7,151 nucleotides of DNA from contig JAUXGC010000064.1 in the NCBI GenBank assembly GCA_030622375.1, forward strand, positions 1 through 7,151. Direction: 5' to 3'. This stretch comes from Sulfurovum sp. (GTDB taxonomy: Bacteria; Campylobacterota; Campylobacteria; Campylobacterales; Sulfurovaceae). Each line of letters begins with the position of its first letter. The stretch's first letter is position 1. Below are positions 6,796 through 7,151 of the stretch, one piece after another. Under the pieces are notes generated by a model. It was given only the letters and a program-made list of their open reading frames with translations. It was not told where the DNA came from and did not search any database. Made by a program: the position numbers and the translations under genes.

Positions 6796-7151
6796 ATGTC
6801 TAAATATATTAAAATAGTTATAATTCTTGCAACTTCTTTGATTGTAGGTGGTTGTTCAGCAGCTAAACACCATAACAGAACTACGATATCTCCAACAATA
6901 CTTACAGATACATTTTTAAAGTCTAATGGTATTGCACAAATAAACATAGATACAAAGTTTAACTCAAAACTTACATCGATGTCTTGGAAGCATATGTTTG
7001 GAGCTAGCAAGAGGGGTACTACAAGTAGAGTACATACCTACAAGAGTGCAAATGAAGTTTATAGAGAGACTAAAGATAATCTCAACAGATACTACTCTGA
7101 TGTATCATCTCCTCAACAGATAGAAGCTATTGCAAATAAAATAAGAGATAG
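6796..7151 (+). CDS. Putative lipoprotein of unknown function (3' end outside window)
   Basis: An open frame of 118 complete codons from ATG 6796 to the window edge, with no stop. The N-terminus is a lipoprotein signal: K3/K6, hydrophobic core IVIILATSLIVGG (7-19), and lipobox VGGC with the lipidated cysteine at C20. Ser at +2 is not an inner-membrane retention signal by the enteric rule, though that rule may not hold here. The visible mature part is polar and Lys/Arg/Ser/Thr-rich, contains SWKHMFGASKRG (63-74), and probably becomes helical around ANEVYRETKDNLNRYY (85-100). It contains no further cysteine. I do not recognise a family. The ribosome site is weak (AGAGA at 6783-6787, 8 nt upstream). 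It starts 30 nt after hemC with no obvious terminator between, so it may be read through from the operon or have its own weak promoter. In C. jejuni hemC is instead followed by ubiD, so this gene is outside the conserved block. Confidence 0.72.
   Translation, partial: MSKYIKIVIILATSLIVGGCSAAKHHNRTTISPTILTDTFLKSNGIAQINIDTKFNSKLTSMSWKHMFGASKRGTTSRVHTYKSANEVYRETKDNLNRYYSDVSSPQQIEAIANKIRD

Noticed and set aside
6753..7010. Minus-strand open frame of 85 codons opposite the lipoprotein
   Set aside because: The plus strand here has a lipobox protein with a proper signal sequence and follows the operon direction; the reverse frame shows no recognisable domain and looks like a shadow.
1..7151. A novel defence, mobile or CRISPR-like system
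   Set aside because: No repeats, recombinase, nuclease or toxin-like genes are seen. Gene order is a conserved housekeeping block and composition looks uniform.

Overview
The window looks like a chromosomal housekeeping block from a member of the Campylobacterota (the former Epsilonproteobacteria). The DNA is AT-rich. The order prenyl-diphosphate synthase, hemA, proS, fxsA-like, hemC matches, as far as I recall, the Helicobacter pylori HP0240-HP0237 and Campylobacter jejuni Cj0541-Cj0545 neighbourhoods. The extra genes (an RND exporter upstream, a periplasmic Dsb-type protein before hemC, a lipoprotein downstream) would fit a free-living Sulfurimonas/Sulfurovum-like lineage better than a host-adapted genus. 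That placement is inference from gene order and composition, not from a search.

All genes are on the + strand. Positions 1-592 hold the 3' end of an RND-family inner-membrane exporter. A 92-nt gap follows with a good Campylobacterota-type -10 box (618-623), which probably starts the main operon. From 685 to 5795 the genes are packed with overlaps or no spacing: long-chain polyprenyl-diphosphate synthase (685-1581), glutamyl-tRNA reductase HemA (1581-2888), prolyl-tRNA synthetase ProS (2885-4594), an FxsA-family membrane protein (4595-5017) and an exported CPFC thiol oxidoreductase (4962-5795). HemC (5812-6765) follows after 16 nt. After a further 30 nt an unrecognised lipoprotein begins at 6796 and runs off the window end.

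Functionally, HemA makes glutamate-1-semialdehyde from Glu-tRNA(Glu), and HemC later joins four porphobilinogens into hydroxymethylbilane, so the operon carries two tetrapyrrole (haem) steps. The prenyl synthase supplies a quinone side chain, which together with haem serves the respiratory chain. ProS is a translation enzyme. The Dsb-like protein acts in the periplasm, where c-type cytochromes mature, so a link to haem protein assembly is possible but unproven.

I found no mobile element, CRISPR array, RNA gene or convincing terminator, and no evidence of a new multi-gene system. The points most worth a second look are the Dsb gene inside the hem operon, its 56-nt overlap with fxsA (with a corrected start), the unrecognised lipoprotein, and a few family-signature deviations.
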